Shown here: positions 52,579 through 64,000 of the stretch, in pieces | Position numbering within the stretch: the first letter of the stretch is position 1 | How the letters are laid out: every line of letters begins with the position of its first letter | DNA from: Argyresthia goedartella | Lineage: Eukaryota > Arthropoda > Insecta > Lepidoptera > Argyresthiidae | Direction of reading: 5' to 3' | Assembly (NCBI GenBank): GCA_949825045.1 | Contig: OX463824.1 | Span: 32,582,001-32,646,000 of the forward strand | Length of the DNA: 64,000 bases | Notes under the pieces: model-generated | What the model was told of the DNA's origin: nothing | The model's input: only the letters and a program-made list of their open reading frames with translations | The model's database searches: none | Position numbers and translations under genes: made by a program

Positions 52579-52936
52579 CGTCAACGTAATGAAGATTTTC
52601 TGTTAGATATATAACTTTATTCAAGTCATTTAATTTATGCCATGTATTTCTAGAGCCGACCCGCTACACTTGCTTAGATATTTTTTTTTTTGACTGTGCA
52701 TTCATAAGTAAAAAAATAATCAACTGCTTACCGACCGATCAAACAGTTGCATTCCCAATTTTTCGTAAGGATAGACTGGCCTATCGTTATATAGGCCTAT
52801 TACATACGATAAACTAGAGACGCATACGAAAAACTTACCTAGATACTTATAAATTTGCCAGAACCGGATTTTAATGAACAGAACCCAAACAAAATCATTT
52901 CGATACAATACAAAAAAAAAATTGGATTGTCAAAAT

Positions 52937-54210
52937 CATCATCATCATCATCAGCCCCTGTCATCCCACTGCTCTCTCAAAGCACGCCATTCGCTACGGT
53001 CACCCGCCAGTCTCGTCCACTGCTTTCCAGCCACCCTAACAATGTCATGTGACCTTCGGGCCGGTGGTCTACCCGCTGTTCTATGTCCTGTTGACTGCCT
53101 TGGTCCACCTTCCGTCCTCCCTTCTAATCCCGCCCATTGCCACTTTAGCCCCGTGATGCGCGACCCACGTCTGTGACTTTGGTAAGTCTGCGCATTTCAA
53201 CTTTAGGCACGCTGTCAACGAGGCTGATGCCTAGCATGCCACGCTCCATAGCCCTTTGAACGACTCTAATTTTGTGCATATTGGCTTTTGTGAGCGTCCA
53301 TGTTTTGGCACCATAAGTGAGGATTGGCAGGACACATTGGTTGAATGCCTTGCCCTTCAGGCATTGCGGGATTTGTAATTTTAGGACGTCTTCTAGTTTC
53401 CCGAAGGCAGCCCATCCTAGCTGGATCCGTCTAGTGATCTCCTTCGCCTGAGCACTTTGGCCAAAGGATAAGTTATGTTATGTATTGATCTGCTGTACGT
53501 GCTCCGGATTACTACACATGATCTTTGTCTTGGACATATTCATTCAAAGGCCAACCTTCAGGGATGCTTCATGAAGTTGTTCGAGCATGCTTTGGAGATC
53601 TTTGACTTCTTCAGCCAAGAGGATCCGATCGTCGGCGAAATGCAGGTGTGACAAGCGCGCCGTCTGTATTGAGACCTCTTTCGCTCCAATCTAGTGTCTT
53701 CATTATATCTTCCAACACGTTTGTGAAGAGTTTGGGCGAAAGAGTATCCCCCTGGCGCACGCCACGGTCAATGGGCACCGGTTCGGTAAAAGCGTGCATG
53801 CGCAACTGTATCGTGGCGGCCCTGTACAGCTCCCGCAGGATATCCACATACCTTTTGTCAACATCGCAACGATGGAGAGAATGAAACACGGCCAAGTGCT
53901 CGACACTGTCGAAAGCCTTTTCATAGTCGACAAAGGCGAAGCATAGGGGCCGGTTGTACTCGTTGCATTTCTCCATCAATTGCTTGACCGTATGTATGTG
54001 GTCCATAGTTGCGTATCCACTCCGGAAGCCAGTTTGTTCTACAGGTTGGTACTCGTCCAGGACTCGAGTCAGCCTATTGCAGAGGACCTTCGCGAACAGC
54101 TTATAAACTTGAGAGAGGGGGCTAATGGGGCGATAATTTGACAGTTTCGCTTTGTCACCCTTCTTATGTAGAAACGTGACTACGGCATTGTTCCACGATT
54201 TCGGAGTGAT
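52937..54210 (-). mobile_element. RTE-type retrotransposon, 5' truncated
   Basis: Flanked by a perfect 12-bp target-site duplication GATTGTCAAAAT (52925-52936 and 54211-54222). The 3' end is a (GAT)n repeat, as is usual for RTE. It lies within the 3' UTR of Jockey element D. Confidence 0.95.
53180..54210 (-). pseudogene. RTE reverse transcriptase with frameshift
   Basis: The frame from 54210 to ~53640 has NYRPISPLSQVYKLFAKVL, FRSGYATMDHI, FVDYEKAFDSVEH and GVRQGDTLSPKLF. It shifts frame near 53640; FADDRILLAEE (active site intact) and TKVTDVGR then follow. More stops occur downstream. Confidence 0.88.
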
Positions 54211-54747
54211 GATTGTCAAAATAAAAATATTTATTTCCCAACAATACCTATCATTACAGGATATCCTACTGCGGTAGGTATATAAAATCTTACAACTTAC
54301 AAAATACAACAAACAAAATACCTTATTTAAACCTATCTTCTCTGTAACACAGCACAAATAGACACATTTTTGTGAATTCAGACAGAGTAGAACCAAACAC
54401 ATCAATTTCCTCCGCTAATACATTAATAATGCGGATGGTTCTGGTGAGCGGTGCGCGGGAAAGCAGACACGTGCGCGCGCGCGGCACATGCAGCAGCGGT
54501 GGCGGCCGGCGACGACTCACATACCCGTCCGGCACACACAGGCACAGCTCGGCCAGGACCACGGGGTTAAACATCCTCTCCACCAACACCTTATACACAT
54601 AGGTCGCTAACGCCATATCCCTTCTAACCTTCTAACCCTAAGTTCGTTATATCCTAACATACCTAGTAAGAACAGTGTTGGATAATTTAACGGGTAGAAG
54701 GGATACACCCCAAACTGCCGCCAATATAAATATCTTATAAATTTATT

Positions 54748-55962
54748 TTAAATGCGTTCCAACATGAGACAATATTTCCTCTCATGCGGTGTCCATATGA
54801 TTGCGTTCGATTCAAGGTGTGACCTAACAAGAGTATTGTACAAATTTTTCATCGCAGTTATGCCCTTGAAGGTGCACCCCATACGCGAGACAAGACCTAA
54901 ATTCCTATATGCTTTTTGACATATTCCTTCAATATGTACCCGGTATTTCAGGTCAGATTTCAACACAACTCCTAAGTCCTTGACTTCATTAAGTCGCTGG
55001 ATTTCGCTGCCACCCACTATATAACTACCCACTACTGGACATATCTTGCGAGTAAAACTAATAATTGCACATTTGGATATATTGAACTCCAGCTTGTTAG
55101 TTTCGCTCAATTGCACAATACTATCAATGTCCTCTTGAAGTTTCTCACAATCCAGAGTACCACTTATTGTCCGCGAAAGTTTCAAATCAGATTCGAACAA
55201 TAAGCAGTCTGAATTCTTCACGTGGTTAGAGAGGTCAATAATCATTATTGTAAATTTCAATGGCCCTAAAGTACTTCCCTGACTTACCCCGGACCTGGTA
55301 AAATATGGTTGTGACCGATATCCGTTGTACTCCACGTACTGTGATCTATCGCTCATGTAGCTAATAAAAAACCTAAGAAGTTTGGGTGTACATCCCACAT
55401 TCGCTAGCTTCATAAGAAGCACATCATTGTCCACTAAATCAAATGCCTTCCTATAATCACAGATACTATAATACTATTAATCAAAATAGGCGGCGTCTAC
55501 CTGCCCTCCACTATCCACTACGGGGATAACATGGGACATAAAATTAAGGAGATTGCTCCCCGTACTTCGAGTTTGCCTAAACCCGTGTTGGGCATCTGAT
55601 AGTTGCGGCTCCACCTGCGCCAATACTATCTTTTGGGTAGCCGACTCCATTACTTTAGCCATCGTACAAAGTACCGCTACAGGTCGATATCCCTCTACAC
55701 TTGGACCTGCCTTACTTTTTGGTACAGGTATAACCCTCGTCATCTTCCATCGGTCCGGGAAAATCGCCTGTGATAAGCACAGATTATAAATATATGTAAG
55801 GGGCTCTCCTAACGTATGACGACAATCTCTTAGCACATAAGAAGGAATGCCATCTGGACCCGCAGAGCGCTTCGGTTTCAGCCGCTGCAGCGCACTGCGC
55901 ACCTGCCCCAGGCTCAGCCTGTCCACCTGCACTCGCGCCGCGTTCGCCTCAGCCTCCGACAT
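54748..55962 (-). pseudogene. Jockey D reverse transcriptase
   Basis: Frame 55477-55962: PKRSAGPDGIPSYVLRDC, YRPVAVLCTMAKVME, QHGFRQTRSTGSN. After a break, frame 54748-55434: DNDVLLMKLANVG, GVSQGSTLGPLKF, LLFESDLKLS (active-site FADD replaced by FESD), KDLGVVLKSDLKY. A C-terminal piece lies in frame 54323-54616. Confidence 0.87.
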
Positions 55963-56066
55963 GGCCGCGTCAATGTCCAGATAAGCGCGGCGCTCATTGT
56001 AAACGGATCGAAAATACCTGGCAAATTCATGCGTAATCTGTGGCGTGGAGAGTACCTTGCCGTCTT

Positions 56067-57478
56067 TTACAATATTTTGATGACATCTGCTTCCTCTCTT
56101 CGACTTAATGTACTTCCAGAACGCCCCAGGTTCCTCACATAGATGTTTTCCACAAGCCTACTATACTGCTCTTGAGTCCGCATAATCGAAGATTTCACCC
56201 TCGCCCTATACATTGCAAATTGTTCGTAATCAGCATTTGATTTGCTGGTTTTATATATCTTATGCAAGTAACTTTTCATCTTAATGTCGCGAATCAAGTC
56301 CTTAGTATACCACTCAGGATAATTGTACCCAGAGTTTATACTATTTCGCTTTTTCTTTGGAACACAATCATCAAAAATACTATTCACGGCTGTATAAAAA
56401 TAATCTAAGCAATCATCTACCTTATTCAAACTATACAACGGGGCCCAATCTACACCACCCAGTTGCGAGTAAAGTGAAAAAAAATCTGCTTTGCTAAAGT
56501 TCCAACCGGTCCGATTACCTTGTTGCGATGAATCATCCGCGCTCTCAGTGCAGTATCGTTGTGGCATCGGCCTATCCCATCCGCTCGTCAACACCGTCAC
56601 TTCTAGTGGCGGGTGATAGCTATCCGCCGGTAATAGGGGCGAGTCTGCCTCGCACACACTCACACTTGAACTATCATCCTCCGACTTACTTAGAACAAGA
56701 TCCAATTGACGTTTATTGCAGTTTTTCACGGCGTTACTCTGTCTGAATCCACAATACGTTACAAAATACTCATAAAAGCTTCTAACTTCTACTGAACTGG
56801 AATACAGATTAAAGTCGCCTACAACAATTACACTCTTATACTTATCGCAATATTGTTCTACTATTCTAAACATCACCCACCATATAGTCCAACTCGCTAG
56901 CACCCGGTGCAATATATACACAGCACAGTATCCATAGTAGCCTGTTTTTTATGTACACCGCAGCCGCAACTAGTTCGAATAAATGCCCATCTATGTTCAC
57001 ATTACCCGGCACGGCTACACGGCGTAGTTCAAATCGTGGTGTGGCCACGAGACATACTCCACCGTGCTTGCGGCCATCCACCCTGTCGCAGCGTAGAACA
57101 CTATATCCGGGTGGAACCATTTCCGCGTCCTGTATGGATTCCGTACAACTTGTTTCCGTAATTGCAAAGATGTCATCTGTTGAAGACTGGATGCCAGAAT
57201 ACAAACTATTTAATTTGGTCCTCACTCCTCTAACATTTTGGTAATATAATGTTACTTCTCCTCTAACCCCGTGGTTTAGAGTCGTCTCTCCGAATTCTAT
57301 ATTTATTGCCCAGTGGTCTGGTTCACACAACTTATTATACTTATTCTCCGGTACCGTTATAATAAATGAAGCATAATCTCTCTCTTTCTTCTGTTTAATT
57401 TTATCTACTTTTATTATTTCGCTATCCCCACAGATTCTTCGGACAAATGAATTCATCGCCTCAACAGTCGTGTCTTTT
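56067..57478 (-). pseudogene. Jockey D endonuclease and linker
   Basis: Frame 56866-57478: LYYQNVRGVRTKLNSLYSGI, AITETSCTESI, then a frameshift near 56890 to frame 56067-56921: VVGDFNLYSSSVEV, QLDLVLSKSEDD. Endonuclease motifs are preserved but split over two frames. Confidence 0.85.
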
Positions 57479-57479
57479 G

Positions 57480-60400
57480 TATGCGCGCGCATTTCAGAAA
57501 TGGCGGCAATTGTAGTCATTGGCGTTTTGGATTTCTTTCCGTGCGCACGCGTTTAACAAAATTAAAAATATTTCAAGTTATTTATCGAAATATCCTTGGA
57601 ATTTCGTTACGGTTATAGTGTTAATTGTTCAGTGTAACAGCAAAAAATAATCCGTTTAATAAAAATCGCGGTAAATAACCCCGCGTAGTGAATCATCGAG
57701 GAGTGATCGCTACAGCAGTTCCGCTTCCACGTCTCCGGAGAGGAGGAGCAGCCGCAGGAGAAGACATCGGGGGAGTAAGAAAGAATTAAACGACAAGTAA
57801 ACTGGAAAAATCGTTCCAAGATTAAGCTAGTAACATCTCGGCAATGCATGATCACTCCCGTTGATATAGAGTGATATTTATAAGTAGCTATTTGTAACTA
57901 CCCTCGAAAGTAAAAACATTGCACTCATCCGAATCTCACGCCGAGAAAAACATAAGTAAATCCAATCCAATCAGGTTAGTTAGGAATTTGCCGTTCGTAT
58001 GAGTTACAAACTTTTATTGTTCTGTGCTGGGGTTCATGGAACTCGATTGCGCCAAGTCCTTCTATAGCAATCATACTTGGCGGGAACGTAGTGACCGCCC
58101 ATGGTTATACCCCATGGTTTGATCAAGCAGAAGGAGGCGCAAAAAGGGATATTTTCGACGGTCATGTCTTGGCTTGTTGAGCACCAAGCAGATTCCGACT
58201 ACAGGGATAAGGTATGTAATACAATCAACGAGATGTCTTCCGAGAGGGAATATAATAAAATCGATTCTTATCAGTTGCGAACAATTGACGTTGGACGAGT
58301 GGATCTCGTCCGCAGAGTCGCGAATCTATACTCAATGCATTCAAGACCGTCGCGTAGCTATATTCCGTAACTAATCCCAGTTTTACAGATTTCATGTCCG
58401 AGGAAGGAGAAACCTGGAGATTTTTCGAGCGTTTGACCTCCAGAGCAAGTCAAGTAGAGGAGGCAAGCCCTTGTGCAAAGGGCTCCCCGCAACAGTTAGC
58501 CCGCGACCGCGCGCAGCGGTGTCGCGCCCCCGACGCCCGGACCCTGACCAGCGCTCCGGGCTGCCAGCCTGCTCAAGGTTGGCACGCGCGCGGAGGGGAA
58601 GCTGGAGACAAACGACGACACGGCGACTGCGCGCATTTTCGTGAGTTAGACCTCCAGAGCAAGGCGAGTACAGAAGGTGAGCCCTTACGCTGCTGGCTGC
58701 CCGCTACACTTAGCCCGCACCCGCGCGCAGCGGTGACGCGCCCCCGCCGCCCGGAGCCGGCATACGGCGAGCGCTCCGGCCCGCCAGCAGGCAGGAGGCG
58801 AATGACGATGCGGCGACTCCGAGCCGCATCGACATGTTGGTGCCGGAGCCCAGTCTGAGTGCCGTAGAACATCAATCAGCGCGGCTTGGCTACAAAGAAA
58901 TTGAAAATCCCGCGTGAAGATGACCTGTTGATCAATCTTCGATGGTAATATACCGCTGATACAGTTTCTGCAACTTAGTCCACCTGCAAGGTTGAAAGCG
59001 ACATTGACATGCAGTTACGTCAGCCGTTCGCGGTTATGCCTTTAGTGCCTGTGCGTAAGGGGCTACTAAACGCTCGTGTGAGTATGAAATGAATCAGTCT
59101 ATGCGAGACGGTTCAATTAAACATCTTGCGCAAAGATGGCTGGTTGTCGTGCTTTTCTTAGTACCCCGGCGAAACTTGAGATCCAACTCAGTCTCTGCAA
59201 CGTTTCCATCTGTACAAGGTTCAAAGCGACATTTTCATGCAGAAACATCGCCTGACGTGGATAGAATGAGCCAGACAGAGTGTAGGCAAACAATTTTCCT
59301 ACAGTTTTATTGTAACCTTTTATTCATTTACATGATATATTTTAACCCCTTTTAAGCTAGTGACGAAGAAATATAAAATAAACACTATTTTATATTCCAT
59401 TTACATAAATTACTTTATGTAACTTTCTTTACTTTGAAATCAATAAATTCTATTTTAGCACTGCTGCTTTTAAGGGATTAAAAGGGAGTTCTAAACATTA
59501 GGTATGTGGCTGAAGGACTGGCTATCTATATAACACAATACTCAAAGGGTAAAAGAGTAATCTTAAACTACTCTTATTTTGGTGTTAGACTTACCTTTAA
59601 TAAGTTAAACCATATTGTTAAAGAACTTTGTGTACCTACCTAGCTGATTTCCTCCAACCCCTAATATCGCGTTACAATCTAACAATAAAGCCTTCGTTTT
59701 TCAACCCGACTACTTCCATCCATCCGGCAGGATATGGTCGGCAATATGCCTACTTCACTGCTTCAGACAGTTATCATTTTAGCTTCCTTTCAGATTCACT
59801 ATCCAAAGATATAGCATGTTAATATTATTCAGACAGTTATCCACCAGGATATTGTTGGAGCCATATAGAGAAGTTATCTACATTACTTCTCACAAATGAC
59901 CTACGTCACTGAAATGTCAAATGTCACTGGACCGCGCAGGTCTTCATAATTCACTAGGTAAGTGGCTGTAAGAATTCTCTTTTCAGTATATTAGCCAAAA
60001 GGAGCAGATGACAGTCCTCGATTCTCTCAGGACATTAATATAAATTTGAGATTATACATCGTGATTTTTTCACACCTCCACTTTTTATTTGGTTGTTTCT
60101 CAATAGTCGCTTTACTACGACATATCCCAAGCGAACAGCAAAGGCAGCTTTAACCAAGTCGACGAAATGGAGGTAATCTAACCATAATGTGTCTTGGATG
60201 TGGCCGGTGCGACCTACAGCCCACAAGCAGAGTTCCTTAATATTTCTACAGCAGTTCCGTAGAGTAACTACATAGTAGAGGAGTAGCAATGGAGTATTGA
60301 ATATTGGACTGAGCATGATATACATTAGCGTGCATTAGCATTTTGAGCGTGGGCGCCATTGTGCCTCTGCCGCCCCGTATGGGAATAGGCGTGACGCTAT

Positions 60401-60488
60401 TTTAGGACACCAACTGTGAACTAACTTAATGACAGTTTTGCAAAAAATTTATAACCATCTACACATTATTATTTTAATGAATGTTATG
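57480..60488. mobile_element. Composite element, copy 2 (no LTR inside)
   Basis: Matches 27660-30870 in the same orientation: GAAATGGCGGCAATTGTAG, TTTGTAACTACCCTCGAAAG, GCGGGAACGTAGTGACCGCC, CGCGCAGCGGTG, CAGTTTCTGCAACTTAGTCC, TGTGTCTTGGATGTGGCCGG. About 200 bp near 57650-57840 differ from copy 1. The left terminal inverted repeat is mostly missing and the right end is not present. Confidence 0.85.
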
Positions 60489-60928
60489 ACCACGCCGGAT
60501 TATCTCACTAAAGTATGGTTTGACTTTTATGGTTCAGTCCTCCTAGGTAACATGGTTTCAGTAATGTTGTCTACACAGCTGCGGGTAATAATGAAAACGC
60601 GTTCAGATACTTGTATTAGGTATCTGATCAATGATAATTGATTATTGAATACGATGGATACTAAACTTCTTTATCACTGTAGACATTTACAAATAAGCTT
60701 ATTACACTGTAATATGATGGGAACTGCTACTGAAGTTGGTGGTGAATAGAGTCGAAAGACGTAATTAGGTAGACATATTTATTGGTCTACTTTCCAGGTT
60801 AGAGTGAACACTATAATTCAGTGTACATAGTACTTATGTCTAAGTTAGTGCTTACTATGCTATTCTACGCTAATGTTGCAGTTAGTAGTGACATGCTACA
60901 GTTAAATGAATAATAAGTTATTTCTACA
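60489..60928 (-). mobile_element. Probable Ty3/gypsy LTR region
   Basis: The minus-strand sequence just after the purine tract begins TGTAGAAATAAC, as a 3' LTR would. The far end cannot be fixed without the other LTR. Confidence 0.45.
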
Positions 60929-63360
60929 CTTCATCTCCCCTTTTAAGTCCTTTCATTCCCACCCCGGGAAAAAATGTTTGAAAAAATGTGGAACTAACTA
61001 GTTACATATTTTTTAAATACAAAATAAGGTAAATAATCCTAAATCTTAATTTTACCACTTAATTATTATTTTATTCTAATATAAACTTAAAAATTTCATT
61101 TTAATCTAACTTAAATAATACATTTCTTATCTGTAAAACTTCCTATTCAAACAATTTAGTGTTATTTTTATGTGTTACATAATCTTTACCATCTCTATTA
61201 ATTTTTACATTTGGGGTCAAATCTTCAATAACTTTACAAGGTCCTAAATATATTTTACCCAACTTGATTTTTTAATAAAACTAAATCTCCTCTATTATAT
61301 TTTACAGGATTAGCATTTTTTGTCAAAATTTAGCTTTCTTAATTCTTTCCTATTTAACAAATTTCTTCTAGCATTTTCTTGTGCTCTTTGAAGTCTATAT
61401 TTTAGTTCTAGAGGATAAGAGTCGGGATTGTACAATGGATCTACAGTTGTTCTTTGCAAGTTGTTTGGAAAATTACAAATATTTCCGAAAACTAATTCAT
61501 ATGGAGTGTATTTTGTCTCAGTGTGAACCGTTGTGTTATATGAAAAACACCAATATGGAATCCAATCGCTCCAATCTGATTTATTATTTTCGCATTGAAT
61601 CCGAACATAAGCTCCTAAACTTTTATGTGTATTTTCTAAAGCGCCTAACGTGTCATGACGATATGCCGTAGAGTTCAGTTTTTGAATTTTGAGTAAGTCA
61701 CATATTTCTGAAAATACTGAAGACATGAACTCCTTTCCTTGATCTGTCAGAATCTGTTTTACTAAGCCATACCTAAGAATAAAGTTATTTACGAATAACT
61801 TTGCTACCGAAACAGTATCTTTCGTCTGTAAAGGATAAGCTTCTACGTATTTACTTAAGTCACACTGTAAAGTCAAAATATACCTATTATTATTATTATC
61901 TATGTCTAAAGGACCCATTATATCAAAACTAACTTTCTCAAAAGCTTTCGTAGCTGTAGTCGTAATAACCATTGGTTCATGCCATGGTATACCTTTTTGA
62001 TTGCTTCTGAATTTTGCAACTTTTACATTTATTTACAAACTTCGTAACATCGTTACTCATTCCTGGCCAAAAGTAGTACTTTTTAATATTATTCAACATC
62101 CTATTTATCCCAGCGTGTCCGCTTGTGGGTAATAGATGGAAATCGTTCATGTTTTATTATTAGCATCTGTAATTCTCGTGACGTCATTAATTACTAATAA
62201 CTTGGGTATATCATTCAATTTAAACATTTCTCTCAATATAATGTTCATAATATTTTCATTATGCTTATTTTTAATAATTACGAGCTCGTTAAGATGCACT
62301 TTCTAACAAAAACTACCTAATTCTCTCGTTAACACACATATGGCAGATAACGATCGAGACTTTACGAATAACGCCGCTTTTTCAGGCAACAAAATGCTAT
62401 TTCCTTCATCACTATTCAATTTTTTTATTTGGTTAAGAGTACTCTGGTTCAAACATAACATCAATTCTACACTATTTGTCGGTCTTTTGTGAATTTCCAC
62501 TACCTTAGGTTGATCAGACCTTCGGGTTGATGGAGTCTCAGTTGTCAAGTCAGTCTCATTATTTACACGTAGCCTGCCAGTTTGTGCTTTCGTCATGACT
62601 GATACAACATGCTCATGCATATCCTTTAAATCTTTACAAGTCATCGGAATTCGACTCAAAGCATCTGCAGCCGCGTTTTGTCGTCCGGGGTCGTAACTAA
62701 TCACAAAATCATACTCCTCTAGATAGAGTCTGAATTTGGTTAATCTGCTCGAAGGATAAGTCATGTTGAACAAATAAATTAATGGCATAAGGTCAGTTTT
62801 TATACAAAAATTTTTACCATATAAATAAGGTCTAAAATGTCGTACAGACCAAACTATGGCTAGTAGCTCTAGCTCAATCACGGGATATCGAGTTTCTGCT
62901 GGTTTCAAGTTTCTACTTGCATACGCAATAACTTACCATTACTTTACCTTTACTGTTAGACAGTACGGCGCCTAATTCTAACTTTGATGCGTCCGTTTGT
63001 AAAGTAAACGTATTATTCTCTGAAAAATCTGGGTAGTCTAATACCTTGGGACTGATTAAAATCTGTCTTGAGTTTCTGGAATGCGGACTCACACTCGGTA
63101 GTCCATTCAAAAGTTACATTTTTATTACTCAATGCATTTAGAGGGTGTGCTATTGTTGCGAAATTCTGTATAAATCTTCTATAATAATTAGCAAATGCAA
63201 CAAATCTTTTGACGTCATCTGAGTTCTGAGGGACAGGATAATTAATTAATGCCTCAACTTTCCTTGGATCGGGAAATATACCTTCAAATGGAAAAATTTC
63301 GTAGTGGACTAGTGTCAAGTCTACCGTTAACACCTTACTGTGAAGATCTGAACACATTAT
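60929..63360 (-). mobile_element. Ty3/gypsy retroelement, decayed, 5' truncated
   Basis: Order on the minus strand: end of RT, RNase H, integrase, purine-rich tract (AAAAGGGGAGATGAAG), LTR start at 60928. This is the Ty3/gypsy order. The 5' part (gag, protease, most of RT) is missing beyond 63360. Confidence 0.85.
61310..63357 (-). pseudogene. Ty3/gypsy pol remnants: RT end, RNase H, integrase
   Basis: RT C-terminal frame 63013-63357 (FVAFANYYRRFIQ), RNase H frames 62913-63110 and 62303-62908 (QTDASKLELGAVL; AVSYDPGR-like PGRQNAAADALSR) and integrase core frame 61310-61972 (FDIMGPL, LTDQGKEF and GALENTHK acids present). The frames are separated by stops and shifts, so no functional polyprotein. 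No envelope gene is seen between integrase and LTR. Confidence 0.87.
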
Positions 63361-63690
63361 ATTCCAGCTTCTTCAAATCTGTATCTGCGGAATTTGAAAA
63401 GGTTTTCAATCTGGCAAAAGTGAGAACGGACAACAAATCAAAATTATCTTAACAGAGGATTTAAGACAGAGCAGGTCCAGACTATATGATTTGTATGAGC
63501 AAAAATCCTATGATCACAGCTCTGAGTTTAACGTCTTTGTCAAAAATTATTCTAAAAATTTCAGGAAAGACTGCGACAAAGCCAAATGCCTACATCTTAA
63601 CAATGAAATCAAAGCTTCTGGCGACAAAATTAAAACTACATGGAACATTATTAAAAAATAGACAGGCAAGGTTAGATCTACATAGTTTTA
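63345..63690 (+). pseudogene. CR1-like linker fragment
   Basis: YDLYEQKSYDHSSEFNVFVK and KIKTTWNIIKK then stop; similar in kind to the linker at 12000-12180 of the intron 18 element. It joins the truncated gypsy head to head. Confidence 0.6.
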
Positions 63691-63927
63691 ATTTAAAAGT
63701 TAACGACAAATATATTTTTTTTAGGTTTTAGAATTGTAACTCTCAAAAAAACAATAATGTGGTTCACTTATAGAGAAACATTAATCTATACATTAAAATA
63801 ATGTTAGTAAATATACATAACACACTAAACTTATGCGAGCTATTATTATATTATTATTTCTTTCTTTTTTACGTGACTATGACTTTTAAACAAAATCGAC
63901 TATACTAGACAAAATATGCTTTTTAGG

Positions 63928-64000
63928 GTTCCGTACCCGAAGGGTTCCAAACGGGACCCTATTACTAAGACTTCGCTGTCCGTCCGTCCGTCCGTCCGTC
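63928..64000 (+). repeat. GTCC-rich dispersed repeat, cut by window end
   Basis: AGGGTTCCGTACCCGAAGGG, GGGACCCTATTACTAAG, then (GTCC)n to the edge. Same family as 34095-34195. Confidence 0.85.

Larger units (their letters stand above)
54223..57478 (-). mobile_element. Nearly complete Jockey-type element D
   Basis: Endonuclease, linker, RT and C-terminal part in order on the minus strand, with a poly-AT 3' end at 54223 and its RTE insert just beyond. The 5' end meets composite copy 2 at ~57480. Confidence 0.85.

Overview
This is eukaryotic, intron-bearing DNA, most likely from a moth or butterfly (Lepidoptera). The transposon families, tRNA-derived SINEs and many small TE fragments are typical of that order, but the order is inferred from family look rather than proven by a search. 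No operons, bacterial genes or CRISPR arrays are present.

One host gene dominates the window. Positions 51671 down to 3060 on the minus strand encode a complete nucleoporin Nup133 in 23 exons. I joined the exons by hand. Every intron is GT-AG, every phase agrees, and the result is an open frame of 1119 codons plus stop (3360 nt); human NUP133 has 1156 residues. Exons 1-10 (residues 1-474) cover the N-terminal tail and beta-propeller, including an amphipathic membrane-curvature (ALPS-like) loop. Exons 11-23 (residues 475-1119) cover the alpha-helical stack and the C-terminal domain that binds Nup107. The exons are strikingly GC-rich, while the introns are AT-rich and full of mobile DNA.

Layout from low to high coordinate. 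1-2680: DNA 3' of the gene with a SINE and an inverted-repeat element remnant. 3060-15104: exons 23 to 17; intron 20 holds a three-layer nest (mariner inside a Jockey-type element inside a foldback repeat) and intron 18 holds a decayed CR1-like element. 15105-22411: intron 16, with a MITE split by a solo LTR, a 29-bp minisatellite, a Jockey 3' half and a non-autonomous LTR element. 22412-27427: exons 16 to 11, with a 12-copy 114-bp array made from the 3' end of exon 12. 27428-32442: intron 10, with a 4.3-kb composite element, a THAP-type exon and an inverted stray copy of the exon 12 unit. 32443-37371: exons 10 to 7. 37372-43913: intron 6, with an apparently intact hAT element inside a Jockey-type element, followed by a ten-copy array (mostly 121 bp) made from the 3' end of exon 6. 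43914-51671: exons 6 to 1. 51672-64000: 5' flank with an RTE element (12-bp target-site duplication), a nearly complete Jockey-type element, a second copy of the 4.3-kb composite and a decayed Ty3/gypsy pol.

The most unusual biology is in the two Nup133 arrays. In each, the last 65-75 nt of a coding exon, its 5' splice site and the first 30-50 nt of intron were amplified head to tail just downstream of the working exon. They act as arrays of decoy exon ends and 5' splice sites inside an essential gene.
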